A DNA stretch of 64,000 bases from Lewinellaceae bacterium (GTDB taxonomy: Bacteria > Bacteroidota > Bacteroidia > Chitinophagales > Saprospiraceae), in assembly GCA_016710765.1 (NCBI GenBank), contig JADJUJ010000001.1:558001-622000 (forward strand), read 5' to 3'. The notes under the pieces were generated by a model. That model saw only the letters and a program-made list of their open reading frames with translations. It was not told the origin of the DNA and did not search any database. Both the position numbers and the translations under genes were made by a program. Positions 32,953 to 41,947 of this stretch are shown here, in pieces (position 1 is the stretch's first letter; each line of letters starts with the position of its first letter).

Positions 32953-35799
32953 TCAGTGCAATTTTTCAGAAAGGAATTTACCGGTATAGCTTTCTTTTAC
33001 CTTGACGAGATCTTCCGGCGTACCTTCAAAAACAAGATGTCCGCCTTCCTTTCCACCCTCCGGGCCCAGGTCAACAAGCCAGTCGGCTGATTTGATCACT
33101 TCCATGTTATGCTCCACCACCAACACCGTATGACCCTTTTCCACCAGCGCATTCATGGCTTTTAGGAGTTTGCTGATGTCATGGAAATGAAGTCCGGTGG
33201 TAGGTTCGTCGAAAATAAAAAAGATGTGCCCGTTGCTTTGGTCGCGAATTAGAAAGGAGGCCAGTTTCACGCGTTGCGCCTCACCTCCGGACAGGGTGCT
33301 GGAAGATTGCCCCAATTTGACATAGCCTAATCCAACATCAAACAGTGGCTGAAGCCGATCTATGATGGGATTTTGGCCTTTAAAGAACTCCAGGGCTTCT
33401 TCGATGCTCATTTCCAAAACATCAAAGATGTTCTTGTTTTTATAGGTGACATCCAGCACTTCCTGCTTAAACCGACGGCCTTTGCAATCCTCGCATTCGA
33501 GGTGAACATCCGCTAAAAACTGCATTTCAATTACTTGTTCTCCCTCTCCTTTGCAGGCTTCACAGCGTCCGGCATCTACGTTAAAGGAAAAATGTTTGGG
33601 TTGAAAACCCCGGATTCGGCTAAGTTGCTGATCTGAAAAAAGGTCCCGGATGAAATCATACGCTTTGACATAGGTGACGGGGTTACTCCTGCTACTTTTT
33701 CCAATGGGGCTTTGGTTGATAAATTCAACGGCAGAAATCCGTTTAAATGGTCCCTCAATACCATCAAAAAGCCCAGGCTGTTTGCCACTGGTTTCCGGCA
33801 GGTGCTGAAGGAGGGCGGGGTACAGGAGATCCCGAACGAGGGTTGTTTTTCCGGACCCACTCACCCCGCAAACTACGGTGAGGGTATGCAGCGGTATGCG
33901 GACATTGATGTTTTTCAGATTGTGCTGCCGGGCACCTTTTAGTACAATAAAATCCTTTGCAAGACGACGGTTGGCGGGCGTTTCAATCTGCATTTTTCCC
34001 AACATATACTGCGCAGTAAGGCTTTCTGGAGCAGCCTTTCCTATGTTTTTGTAATCGCCGGCAAAAACCACGTCACCACCATGAATCCCGGCTTCCGGGC
34101 CCATATCTACAAGGTAATCGGCGTTTTTTATCACTTCCTCTTCATGTTCCACGACCACAACTGTATTGCCCAGGTCGCGCAGGGTTTTGAGCACCTTAAC
34201 GAGTCGGTCCGTATCACGAGGATGTAGGCCGACAGAGGGTTCATCCAACAAGTACATCGAAGCAGTAAGGTTGGACCCCAGCGTTCGGGTCAGGTGGATG
34301 CGCTGTGTTTCGCCGCCGCTGAGGGTATTGCTGATTCGGTCGAGCGCGAGGTACCCCAATCCGAGTTCCACCATAAAATGGAGCCGGTTTTTGATTTCCA
34401 GGAGAAGTCGTTTTGCTATTTGTGTATCGCTGTCATTCAACTGCAGTTGCTGAAAGAAGGCGTACAGTTCATCGAGCGGAAGTTCGGTGAGTTCCGTAAT
34501 GTTTTTACCGCCTATTTTCACGCAAAGTGCTTCGCTCCGCAGTCGTCCGCCTTCGCAGCTGGGGCAAACAGTCCGACCTCGGTATCGGGCGAGGGTTACC
34601 CGGTTTTGAATTTTATAGGTCTTGCTTTCAAGTTCTTTGAAAAAAGCATCAATACCATTGAACCACTCATTGCCTTTCCAGAGCAACTTCATTTCTGCTT
34701 TACTCAGGTTTTCAACGGGGGTATGCAGCGGAAAATCAAAGCGGTGTGCGTGCTTTATTAAAGGTTCCAGCCATTCGCCAAATTTTTCTCCTTTTAGTGG
34801 TGCAATGGCACCATCATAAATGGACTTGGTTTTATCCGGAAATACCTTATCAGGGTCGATACCCAGAACTTTGCCATAACCTTCGCAGGTTGGGCATGCT
34901 CCGTAGGGGTTGTTGTAATTAAAAAGTTGGGGGGTAGGTTCAGGAAATTCGATGCCGTCGAGTTCGAAACGGTTGTTAAAATGCACGGCTTCTGGCGTCA
35001 TCAGCAGACACTCGCCTTCACTTTCGTAAAAGGCCGTATGCACAGAATCGGCAAGGCGCATCCATTCGCTGTCGTCTTCATGTTGAACAACAAAACGGTC
35101 AACTAAAATGTAGAGCCCTTTCTCCTTGAACTTCCAGGCGTTGTCGTCGAGCTGATAACGTTCAGATTCCAGCACATCTTCAATACGAAGCGTTTCCCCA
35201 TCGGCATACAACCGGGTGTATCCTTTTTGAAGCAGGAGTTTTAATTCCTGTTCCAGCGTGCGTTCTTTATACTTGTCGTTGAAGGGCGCCAATAGCAACC
35301 CACGACTGCCTGTTTCCAGGTTTTTGATGTGGTCTATAACATCACTGACTTCATGTTTTTGGACAATATTTCCGGAAATAGGAGAATAAAACTTTCCAAC
35401 TCGAGCATACAGGAGCCGGATAAAATCGTAAATCTCTGTCATCGAACCAACGGTAGAACGATTGTTGCCCGTGGTTACCCGTTGTTCGATAGCGATGGCG
35501 GGGCAAATACCGCGGATGTAGTCGACATCCGGTTTTTTCATTCTTCCAAGAAATTGACGGGCATAGCTCGACAAACTTTCCACATAACGCCGCTGGCCTT
35601 CGGCGTAAAGGGTGTCCATGGTGATGGACGATTTTCCGGAACCTGATACGCCGGTTACGACCACAAGTTTGTTCTTGGGTATTTTTAAATCAACATTTTT
35701 GAGGTTGTTGGTCCGCGCCCCCTTGATGGTAATGTAAAGCGGATCAATGGGGTCGAGGTCGGCAGGCAACAACTCTTCTAAAGGAGGCGTATTTGTCAT
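32953..35799 (-). CDS. uvrA: Excinuclease ABC subunit A
   Basis: The 948-residue UvrA is the damage-recognition ATPase of nucleotide excision repair and works with UvrB and UvrC. Both ABC modules are present: Walker A GVSGSGKSS and GVSGSGKTT, signature LSGGETQR and LSGGEAQR, and Walker B LLDEPSVGLHPRD and FIFDEPTTGLHF. Zinc-binding cysteines occur in CPTCEGYG, CPSCEGGR and CEACKGEGEQ...CEDCKGRRF. Length and order are standard. The start is an ATG at 35799; the gene appears to stand alone. Confidence 0.97.
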   Translation of the reverse strand: MTNTPPLEELLPADLDPIDPLYITIKGARTNNLKNVDLKIPKNKLVVVTGVSGSGKSSITMDTLYAEGQRRYVESLSSYARQFLGRMKKPDVDYIRGICPAIAIEQRVTTGNNRSTVGSMTEIYDFIRLLYARVGKFYSPISGNIVQKHEVSDVIDHIKNLETGSRGLLLAPFNDKYKERTLEQELKLLLQKGYTRLYADGETLRIEDVLESERYQLDDNAWKFKEKGLYILVDRFVVQHEDDSEWMRLADSVHTAFYESEGECLLMTPEAVHFNNRFELDGIEFPEPTPQLFNYNNPYGACPTCEGYGKVLGIDPDKVFPDKTKSIYDGAIAPLKGEKFGEWLEPLIKHAHRFDFPLHTPVENLSKAEMKLLWKGNEWFNGIDAFFKELESKTYKIQNRVTLARYRGRTVCPSCEGGRLRSEALCVKIGGKNITELTELPLDELYAFFQQLQLNDSDTQIAKRLLLEIKNRLHFMVELGLGYLALDRISNTLSGGETQRIHLTRTLGSNLTASMYLLDEPSVGLHPRDTDRLVKVLKTLRDLGNTVVVVEHEEEVIKNADYLVDMGPEAGIHGGDVVFAGDYKNIGKAAPESLTAQYMLGKMQIETPANRRLAKDFIVLKGARQHNLKNINVRIPLHTLTVVCGVSGSGKTTLVRDLLYPALLQHLPETSGKQPGLFDGIEGPFKRISAVEFINQSPIGKSSRSNPVTYVKAYDFIRDLFSDQQLSRIRGFQPKHFSFNVDAGRCEACKGEGEQVIEMQFLADVHLECEDCKGRRFKQEVLDVTYKNKNIFDVLEMSIEEALEFFKGQNPIIDRLQPLFDVGLGYVKLGQSSSTLSGGEAQRVKLASFLIRDQSNGHIFFIFDEPTTGLHFHDISKLLKAMNALVEKGHTVLVVEHNMEVIKSADWLVDLGPEGGKEGGHLVFEGTPEDLVKVKESYTGKFLSEKLH

Positions 35800-35870
35800 G
35801 GATGCAGTGGAATAAATGCAAATTTCGCAAAAAAATGCATTTTAAAGAAATTGTTTTAAAAGCAAAAAAA

Positions 35871-35960
35871 TTAATTACACATTGTTTTTAAAACAACGGA
35901 ACCAAAAACCAGCCAGGCGATTCCTTTGAGCAGAAAAAAGAAAAAACCCGCAATACCCAT
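35871..35960 (-). CDS. Small single-TM protein, possibly 5'-truncated
   Basis: The minus-strand frame is open from 36032 to a TAA at 35871-35873 and encodes 53 residues: a charged segment (AEHGKKNWKFWLKR), then a hydrophobic helix (MGIAGFFFFLLKGIAWLVFG). The only ATG, at 35960, gives 29 residues that are almost wholly the membrane helix. Upstream, an in-frame TAA lies next to an A8 run (36024-36031). Adding one A would extend the frame further, though still without an ATG. It resembles short KNWKFWLKR...FFLLKG membrane proteins common in Bacteroidota. It may be real with an unusual start, or a decayed gene. Confidence 0.35.
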   Translation of the reverse strand: MGIAGFFFFLLKGIAWLVFGSVVLKTMCN

Positions 35961-36206
35961 GCGTTTCAACCAGAATTTCCAATTCTTTTTTCCATGCTCA
36001 GCAGTAATTTTAATGGACTCAGCGGCTTTTTTTTAACAGCGGCCGCAAAGGTCGCTAGTTTTGGGTTAATTTGGGACTAATACGCAGCCTTTAAACCGAT
36101 TGGATGCTACAACGTTTGGGCGGATACCTTGGTTCAACAGCAGCTAATTTGGCGTCGTTTTCCGACAGTTCATTATTTTTTGTAATAACAGGCGCACATT
36201 TGATCC

Positions 36207-36214
36207 TATCTTTG
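36207..36214 (+). promoter_or_regulatory. -7 element (TATCTTTG) for the cytochrome-like operon
   Basis: An exact TAnnTTTG match lies 17 nt before ATG 36231. No convincing -33 element at standard spacing was found. Confidence 0.5.
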
Positions 36215-36230
36215 TGCCTTTAAACAACAA

Positions 36231-36617
36231 ATGGTAAAAGGATTTATGAAAAAAGTATGCTCTGTATCGGCTTTGCTAGGGTTCCTGTTTTTGGCATTGG
36301 TGCCTGTATCTTGCTGGTACGACAATGAAGAAGCCTTGTATGGCGGTGATTTGGGGTGTGACACCGTTAATGTCCGCTATTCTGTTGAGGTAAGAGGTAT
36401 TATGCAGAACAACTGCTATTCCTGTCACAGTACAAGTTCCAATGTTTCGGGTTTCCCATTTGACGACTATGCCGGGCTAAAAGCCTATGCCGAAAATGGT
36501 GGACTTGTAGGCCGGATGAACGATCAGTTGTCGCCTATGCCACCAACCGGATTGTTGTCTGCCTGCGACAGAGCCAAGATTGAAGCTTGGGTAAAAGCGG
36601 GAGCCCCTGAAAACTGA
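36231..36617 (+). CDS. Small exported c-type-cytochrome-like protein
   Basis: The 128-residue protein has a hydrophobic export signal (about 8-27) ending at VSCW, which may or may not be a lipobox because of a Pro at -3. One CxxCH heme motif (NNCYSCHST) is followed by a Met-rich loop (MPPTG) that could give the axial ligand. The ending (DRAKIEAWVKAGAPEN) is typical of the last helix of small cytochrome domains in Bacteroidota and Planctomycetes. It is probably the first gene of a three-gene unit with the OB-fold and DUF5777 proteins. ATG 36231 fits the promoter; ATG 36246 is an alternative. Confidence 0.8.
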   Translation: MVKGFMKKVCSVSALLGFLFLALVPVSCWYDNEEALYGGDLGCDTVNVRYSVEVRGIMQNNCYSCHSTSSNVSGFPFDDYAGLKAYAENGGLVGRMNDQLSPMPPTGLLSACDRAKIEAWVKAGAPEN

Positions 36618-36647
36618 CATTATTTGTTCACTTAAAATCCTATTATC

Positions 36648-37061
36648 ATGTTTAAAAAATTGCTGATTTTTGGAATAGTTGCCCTTGTTTTGGGTGGTGG
36701 TGTCGCTTATTACATGTGGAATAAACCGCATCAGGATATGGAAGCTGCGCACGCAGACATCAGTGTTGATGCAACTAAATTGTTTAACGATTTTGATACC
36801 GATGAGACGGCAGCCAATACCACCTATCTCGACAAAGTGATTGAGGTAAAAGGTGTGGTTAAGGAAAGCACCAAAACAGATGATGGAAGTTTCAAGGTTA
36901 TTCTGGAAACAGAAGGCATGTTTGGGGTAGTGTGTATTTTGGACCCATTATCTGTACATGCGCGAACCAACTTCAATTCTGGTGAAACCGTAAAAATGAA
37001 AGGAACCTGCTCTGGACTGAACTTAGATGTCCAGATCGACCGATGTGTAGAAGTTAAATAA
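36648..37061 (+). CDS. OB-fold (tRNA_anti-like) membrane-anchored protein
   Basis: The 137-residue protein has one N-terminal membrane anchor (about 4-24), then an acidic linker and a small beta-barrel. The pattern is YLDKVIEVKGVVKE...GSFKVILET...VCILDP...GETVKMKGTCSGLNLDVQIDRCVEVK, which fits the tRNA_anti-like OB-fold family. In Bacteroidota this family is exported and its role is unknown; it need not bind nucleic acid. It lies 30 nt after the cytochrome-like gene and 18 nt before the DUF5777 gene. Confidence 0.82.
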   Translation: MFKKLLIFGIVALVLGGGVAYYMWNKPHQDMEAAHADISVDATKLFNDFDTDETAANTTYLDKVIEVKGVVKESTKTDDGSFKVILETEGMFGVVCILDPLSVHARTNFNSGETVKMKGTCSGLNLDVQIDRCVEVK

Positions 37062-37079
37062 GAATAAGCCCAATAGATT

Positions 37080-37997
37080 ATGAAAAAACTGTATTTGCTG
37101 CTGCTGCTCAGCTGCGGGCAACTCCAACTGATTGCCCAGGACAACGATGATCTGTTGTCGATGCTTGGTACTGATGAACCCACGGTGGATTTGGCGACAG
37201 CTGGTTTCAAAACCAATCGGGTTGTCAATGGCCACTCCATTGAAAACACAGCTAAAGGAGTGATGGATTTCAAAATTTCCCATCGCTTTTCTCCGCTCAG
37301 AGGCGGGGCTTACGATATTTTTGGATTGGACGGCGCTACTGTGCGTTTTGGTTTTGATTATGGCATTACCGATCGATTGATGGTGGGAATTGGACGGAGT
37401 ACCAAAGAGAAAATCTTTGATGGTTTTGCCAAGTACAAGATATTACGGCAACAAACAGGTAAACGCAACATACCTGTTACTATGTCCTTGCTGATGGATA
37501 CCCAGATCAAAACAGTCAAGTTTTCTGATCCGGAGCGTAAAAATTATTTTTGGCACAGGGCTTATTTTACACAGCAACTGTTGATAGGGCGCAAATTTAG
37601 CGACGAGTTTTCGCTTCAAATCATGCCAACATTGGTACACCGAAACCTAACGCAGAACAGTGAGGATAAAAACGATGTTATTTCCCTGGGCGCTGCCGGT
37701 AGAATCAAGTTGTCCAAACGAGTAGCTTTTAATGCCGAATATTATTATGTTTTACCCAACCAATTGGCCAATGCATACGTTAATTCATTATCCATCGGCT
37801 TTGACATTGAAACAGGGGGTCACGTTTTTCAATTGCATTTTACCAATTCGCAGGATATGACCTATAAAGGTTTCATTACTGAAACGACAGAAAAGTGGTT
37901 TTTTGAAGACGATAATGGCAACACGCTTACTGGTATCAGGTTTGGCTTCAACGTATCGCGTGTGTTTACCATTGTTAAACCCAAACCGTTGTACTAG
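37080..37997 (+). CDS. DUF5777-family outer-membrane beta-barrel protein
   Basis: The 305-residue protein has a signal peptide (ending LIAQ) and many alternating beta strands (FKISHRFSP, VRFGFDYGITDRLMVGIGRS, AYFTQQLLIG). The hallmark start of the mature part (GTDEP...TAGFKTNRVVNGHS) is that of DUF5777. Members are found beside YceI-like and small cytochrome genes and are presumed porin-like barrels. Grouping with a cytochrome and an OB-fold protein suggests a shared envelope redox or uptake task, which is inference. Confidence 0.85.
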   Translation: MKKLYLLLLLSCGQLQLIAQDNDDLLSMLGTDEPTVDLATAGFKTNRVVNGHSIENTAKGVMDFKISHRFSPLRGGAYDIFGLDGATVRFGFDYGITDRLMVGIGRSTKEKIFDGFAKYKILRQQTGKRNIPVTMSLLMDTQIKTVKFSDPERKNYFWHRAYFTQQLLIGRKFSDEFSLQIMPTLVHRNLTQNSEDKNDVISLGAAGRIKLSKRVAFNAEYYYVLPNQLANAYVNSLSIGFDIETGGHVFQLHFTNSQDMTYKGFITETTEKWFFEDDNGNTLTGIRFGFNVSRVFTIVKPKPLY

Positions 37998-38148
37998 GGG
38001 GCAATCAATGTAACGCATCGAAAATAGGTCACCTTGTGTGCCCGCATATTTTTCGAAGCAAAACGGCAAAAAGCAAAACGCTATTGGTCAAAAACCAACC
38101 CAGATATAAAGACATTCCAAACCTAAGTTGTACCCAAAATTTTACACT

Positions 38149-38574
38149 ATGCGATATGTAATGCTAGTTGTTGCCTTTTTGCTCCATTTCAGTGGGGTGA
38201 TGGCACAGGGCCCACTGGGGACCTGGAAAACCATCGACGATGATACCCAGGAGGCCAAAAGCCATTTGCAATTGTACGAAAGCAATGGAAAGATATATGG
38301 TAAGGTGGCGAAACTGTTGAAATCGGCGCCAGATAAAAAATGTGAAAAATGTCCTGGCGAGCGCAATATGAAACCTATCCTTGGTATGGTAGTGGTGGAG
38401 GGTATGGCACTTAAAGGTGGTTATTGGCAGAGTGGCCGTATTCTTGATCCAGAAAAGGGCAAGTGGTATACTTGTAATTTTTGGCTTAAAGACGGTGATC
38501 CAAACGTATTGGTTGTGCGTGGTTATATAGGTCCTTTCTTTCGCACCCAGTACTGGTATAGGGTGAAAGAATAG
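38149..38574 (+). CDS. DUF2147-family secreted protein
   Basis: The 141-residue protein has a signal peptide (ending VMAQ) and the DUF2147 layout: GTWKTIDDDTQEAKSHLQLYE, NGKIYGKVAKLL, a CxxC-like pair (KKCEKCPG), GGYWQSGRILDPEKGKWY and a final VRGYIGPFFRTQYWYRV. The family is a small lipocalin-like beta-barrel; its ligand is unknown. The frame extends to a TTG at 38128, but ATG 38149 gives a normal signal peptide. Confidence 0.88.
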   Translation: MRYVMLVVAFLLHFSGVMAQGPLGTWKTIDDDTQEAKSHLQLYESNGKIYGKVAKLLKSAPDKKCEKCPGERNMKPILGMVVVEGMALKGGYWQSGRILDPEKGKWYTCNFWLKDGDPNVLVVRGYIGPFFRTQYWYRVKE

Positions 38575-38693
38575 GCGGAATACCATGCGAGCTTCCGGTG
38601 TTGTCGAGTTATTAAAATAAAATAAGCCTGGAGCTTGTGTGGAATTGTAGGAAAGCCTAATTTTGCCCCGCTTTAGCGATAAGGCTGGTCAAT

Positions 38694-38764
38694 TGGCCCA
38701 TTGTGTAATGGTAGCACAGCAGATTTTGGTTCTGTTAGTCAGGGTTCGAATCCTTGTGGGCCAA
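38694..38764 (+). tRNA. tRNA-Gln (anticodon UUG)
   Basis: A 71-nt cloverleaf is visible: acceptor arms TGGCCCA/TGGGCCA, D loop TGTAATGGTAGCAC, anticodon loop TTTTGGT with anticodon TTG, and T arm CAGGGTTCGAATCCTTG. The discriminator is A at 38764 and CCA is not encoded. A terminator follows 11 nt later. Confidence 0.95.
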
Positions 38765-38775
38765 CAAGTATTAAG

Positions 38776-38820
38776 AACAACCCGTTGTGAGTGAAAAACT
38801 TACAGCGGGTTGTTGTTTTT
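38776..38820 (+). terminator. Terminator of tRNA-Gln
   Basis: AACAACCCGTTGT at 38776-38788 pairs with ACAGCGGGTTGTT at 38802-38814 (one G-U pair), followed by GTTTTT. Confidence 0.85.
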
Positions 38821-38871
38821 AGACAGGTATTCTGAATATTGTACAGTACAATAAGCGTCTCATATGGCGCC

Positions 38872-41778
38872 CTACTCCACCAAAATGAATCCTGCCCATT
38901 GGTAAGGGTCTAACCCCATGGCACGCATTTCCTGTTGTGCTTCTCTGAAAGCGGTTGGTATGTCCATTTTTTCATCCAGCCATTTCTGGTAGAACCGGGT
39001 CATTAACAACGAGGTTTGTTTGTCGGGCACTTGCCAGAGGCTCATGATGAGGTACTTGGCACCCGCTATTTTAAAGGCCCGCTGCAAACCATATACACCC
39101 TCGTTCCCTTCAATATCGCCCAGTCCTGTTTCACAGGCGGATAGCACCACCAGTTCGGTATGGGTGAGGTTCATGTGGCTGATTTCATAGGCAGTCAGGA
39201 TACTATTTTCCATCCCTTTCACGAGTGGTTTCCCATTCACCCAGGCTTGGTTGGCGCCGGCCAGTAAAAGTCCTGAACGTACAAGCGGGTTATGGCTTGT
39301 TTTAAAGCCAACAGCTTGTTCATCTAGTGGCTGCCGATAGGCTGTACTGTCTTTGGGATCGGGAAAGAAAAAGCCATGTGTGGCGATGTGTAGTATGCGG
39401 GGCGAAGGTACATTGTCTGTACCCAGTTGTTTGAATGCCTCCTCGGTAGCAGTATACCCCATATACAGTACTGTTTGAAATCCATTGGTCTGCAGAATTG
39501 ATTTAACCCCGGTTACTTCTTTTGCTGTGCCCGACAGATAGGGCCATTGTCCCACCAATGGCGTATCTGTTGCAAGTCCCAAATCGGATGCTCCCCGGCT
39601 GACCAGATCCTGTTGGTGGTCCAGATCGTTGATGGCGGCGACAACGGCTGTGGAATCCATATCATATCGAATGCCACCAAAAAGCACCGCATTATTTTGA
39701 TAAACAGCATTGAATTTGCGGTTGGTCAATTGTCTGGTGCTTCCCAGCTCAATTAAATGGTAGCGGTCGGCTAGGATGGAATCGGGTACCCCTATTGTGG
39801 AGGGAGGAATTGGTATGGCGGACAAATTGAGCCGGTGGAGAATACCAGATGGGGCAAAATATAGGGTACGAACCGAATCCAAATCTTTTTCCAGCGGGCG
39901 CCAGATGAGGTCAAAAAGTGACTTTTTAACCTTGTGCGCAGCATCGATTCCGCGTTCGTGAATGGTGTATAAATTTGATACGTAGTCTGCCTTTCGCGAG
40001 GCGTCGGTTTGAAGAAAAACATCCATTTCCCGTGCTTCAAACAACGGAATAATTTTCGGAGCATCCCATCCCGAGCGCAACAGTAGTGCTGCATACCGGA
40101 TACTGTCTTTGCGCTCAGGAGAATAGTTGCGGAAATGAATAAATTCAATGGCGGCTTCTTCTGGCTGCAATTGATCGCGCACATCCTGCCAGTGTGGTAT
40201 ACTCCGAGTTTCTTGAAAGGCTGGTAAATTGCGCATCAGCATTTTTTCGTAAGATTCGGCTTCTACCTCTACTTCGGCAATTTTTTTGCGGTCAGCAATG
40301 GGGCGTGCGTATCGTTTTGCCAGTCGGCGATGACAGCCTTGCCAGTCCAGGTAAATGGCTTGCGTTGTACTATCGGCTTCTGCAATGGCACGGGCCAGTT
40401 TGCGCGCATTTTCCAACAGCAATCCATTGTAAAACAGCGCATTATTAAAACAAACCTTGCCCAATTCCTTATTGGGATATTTTTGTGCAAAGGTGGTGAA
40501 CCGTGCATTTGACGCGTCAAAAATTTGCAGGAAGGCCTGCATTTCATTTTCGGAGGAATATGCGGCGGCGGCATCAACCAGTTGCTGATTTATTTGTGTT
40601 GCTTCCAAATAGTACTCCGCTGCTTCCTTGATCCGGTTGGTTTGCTGGTAAAGAGAGGCCAAATCATCCATTGACCGCGCATAGTCAATATGGTTGGGGC
40701 CCAATGACTTTTTACGAATGGCTATGGCTTTCGTGTGTAATGTTTCGGCCTTGTTGAATTCACCTTGTAACTGATACAATTTTGCAAGACTATTCAGAGA
40801 AGTGGCATAGTCGGGATGGTCTTCCGGCAGAGAATGTGAGCGGATATCAATTGCGTGGAGATACAATGTTTCGGCTTTTTCGTAGTCGCCGTGGTCCACA
40901 TACAAGTCTGCCAATTCGCACAAAGCGGCGGCATAATATGGATGTTCGGTTCCCAGCGTTTTTCGCCATATTTCGCTGGATGCCAAGGCATATTCCAAGG
41001 CTTTTTCAAATTCTCCTTTTTCATAATGAAGGTTGGCCAGGTGATTCAGTACAATTGCGTATTGTGCATTTTCTTCACCGAAAGCTTCCGCCCGAATGTT
41101 TAATGCTTGCAGGAACAAGGGTTCTGCTTTACCATAATCCCCTTTTTGGGCATATAAGGCTCCGAGATTGATCAGGGAGGTAGCGTATTGCGGGTTCGTT
41201 TTCCCCAATACTTTTTCCCGAATGTCGAGCGCCAGCAGAAAATAGGCTTCTGATTGGGCATATTCACCTGTCAGATAATAAAGCAATCCCAGGTTGTTCA
41301 GGGATTGTGCATATTCAAGGCTTTCCTTGCCGAGGGCTTTTTCCCGGATAAGCATTGATTTGCGGTAATAAGATGCTGCTTTATTGTAGTCGCCATTTTC
41401 ATATTCCAGTGCTCCCAGGTTGTTCAGGGAAGAAGCATAGCTGGGATCTTGGGTACCCAGGGTTTGGGCCCTGATATCTTTAGATTTCAGGTACCAAATT
41501 TCAGCCTCATTATACTCACCTTTGGCATGCATCACCCTGCCGTGATTGAAGCATGTGCTGGCATAGGCTGGCGATAAGGCCCCAAGCGTTTCCTGTGCAA
41601 GTAGTTCAGCCGTTTTATTTACTTCAATTGCGGCGTCAAAATTGCTTTCATTGGTAAGGGCTCTGGATACAGAAATCAGGCTGTCGACGGTCTGGACAAC
41701 TTGAATGGAATCCGGTTTTTGGGCGTTGGTGATTTTTGCGAAGCACACAAAAACCAGCAGTAAAGGGATCTGTTTCAT
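38872..41778 (-). CDS. Exported TPR-CHAT protein (caspase-like domain)
   Basis: The 968-residue protein has a signal peptide (ending TNAQ) and at least eight 42-residue kinesin-light-chain-type TPR units (about 75-400; recurring YATSLINLGALYAQKGDYGKAEPL pattern). A helical linker and a C-terminal CHAT domain follow. The caspase-like dyad is intact: His801 in LHIATHGFF and Cys882 in VLSACETGLGD. CHAT domains are proteases or scaffolds in death-like pathways; intracellular TPR-CHAT proteins serve defence systems. This one is predicted to act outside the cytoplasm, so a defence role is doubtful. No effector gene is adjacent. Confidence 0.9.
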   Translation of the reverse strand: MKQIPLLLVFVCFAKITNAQKPDSIQVVQTVDSLISVSRALTNESNFDAAIEVNKTAELLAQETLGALSPAYASTCFNHGRVMHAKGEYNEAEIWYLKSKDIRAQTLGTQDPSYASSLNNLGALEYENGDYNKAASYYRKSMLIREKALGKESLEYAQSLNNLGLLYYLTGEYAQSEAYFLLALDIREKVLGKTNPQYATSLINLGALYAQKGDYGKAEPLFLQALNIRAEAFGEENAQYAIVLNHLANLHYEKGEFEKALEYALASSEIWRKTLGTEHPYYAAALCELADLYVDHGDYEKAETLYLHAIDIRSHSLPEDHPDYATSLNSLAKLYQLQGEFNKAETLHTKAIAIRKKSLGPNHIDYARSMDDLASLYQQTNRIKEAAEYYLEATQINQQLVDAAAAYSSENEMQAFLQIFDASNARFTTFAQKYPNKELGKVCFNNALFYNGLLLENARKLARAIAEADSTTQAIYLDWQGCHRRLAKRYARPIADRKKIAEVEVEAESYEKMLMRNLPAFQETRSIPHWQDVRDQLQPEEAAIEFIHFRNYSPERKDSIRYAALLLRSGWDAPKIIPLFEAREMDVFLQTDASRKADYVSNLYTIHERGIDAAHKVKKSLFDLIWRPLEKDLDSVRTLYFAPSGILHRLNLSAIPIPPSTIGVPDSILADRYHLIELGSTRQLTNRKFNAVYQNNAVLFGGIRYDMDSTAVVAAINDLDHQQDLVSRGASDLGLATDTPLVGQWPYLSGTAKEVTGVKSILQTNGFQTVLYMGYTATEEAFKQLGTDNVPSPRILHIATHGFFFPDPKDSTAYRQPLDEQAVGFKTSHNPLVRSGLLLAGANQAWVNGKPLVKGMENSILTAYEISHMNLTHTELVVLSACETGLGDIEGNEGVYGLQRAFKIAGAKYLIMSLWQVPDKQTSLLMTRFYQKWLDEKMDIPTAFREAQQEMRAMGLDPYQWAGFILVE

Positions 41779-41885
41779 TGGTAAATATTTTGGTAAATAC
41801 TAACCGGATTACCAATATTACAACGAAATGGGGAAATTTTCAACAAATACCGGGAATGCTATGGATTCCGCTCCTGTATTTGGGG

Positions 41886-41921
41886 TAAAAAAAGCACCCG
41901 CTCTCGATGCCGAAAGCGGGT
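41886..41921. terminator. Terminator after the peroxiredoxin-like gene
   Basis: ACCCGCTCTCG at 41896-41906 pairs with CGAAAGCGGGT at 41911-41921 (one mismatch, 4-nt loop). The A-run on the left gives a T7 tail in the minus direction; a weaker TTCTTTT lies on the plus side. Confidence 0.8.
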
Positions 41922-41947
41922 TCTTTTGGTTACAAAACCAGGTTTTC

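Noticed and set aside
38872..41778. TPR-CHAT protein as part of a CRISPR or defence island
   Set aside because: It has a signal peptide, and no cas, restriction, gasdermin-like or other defence genes are near.
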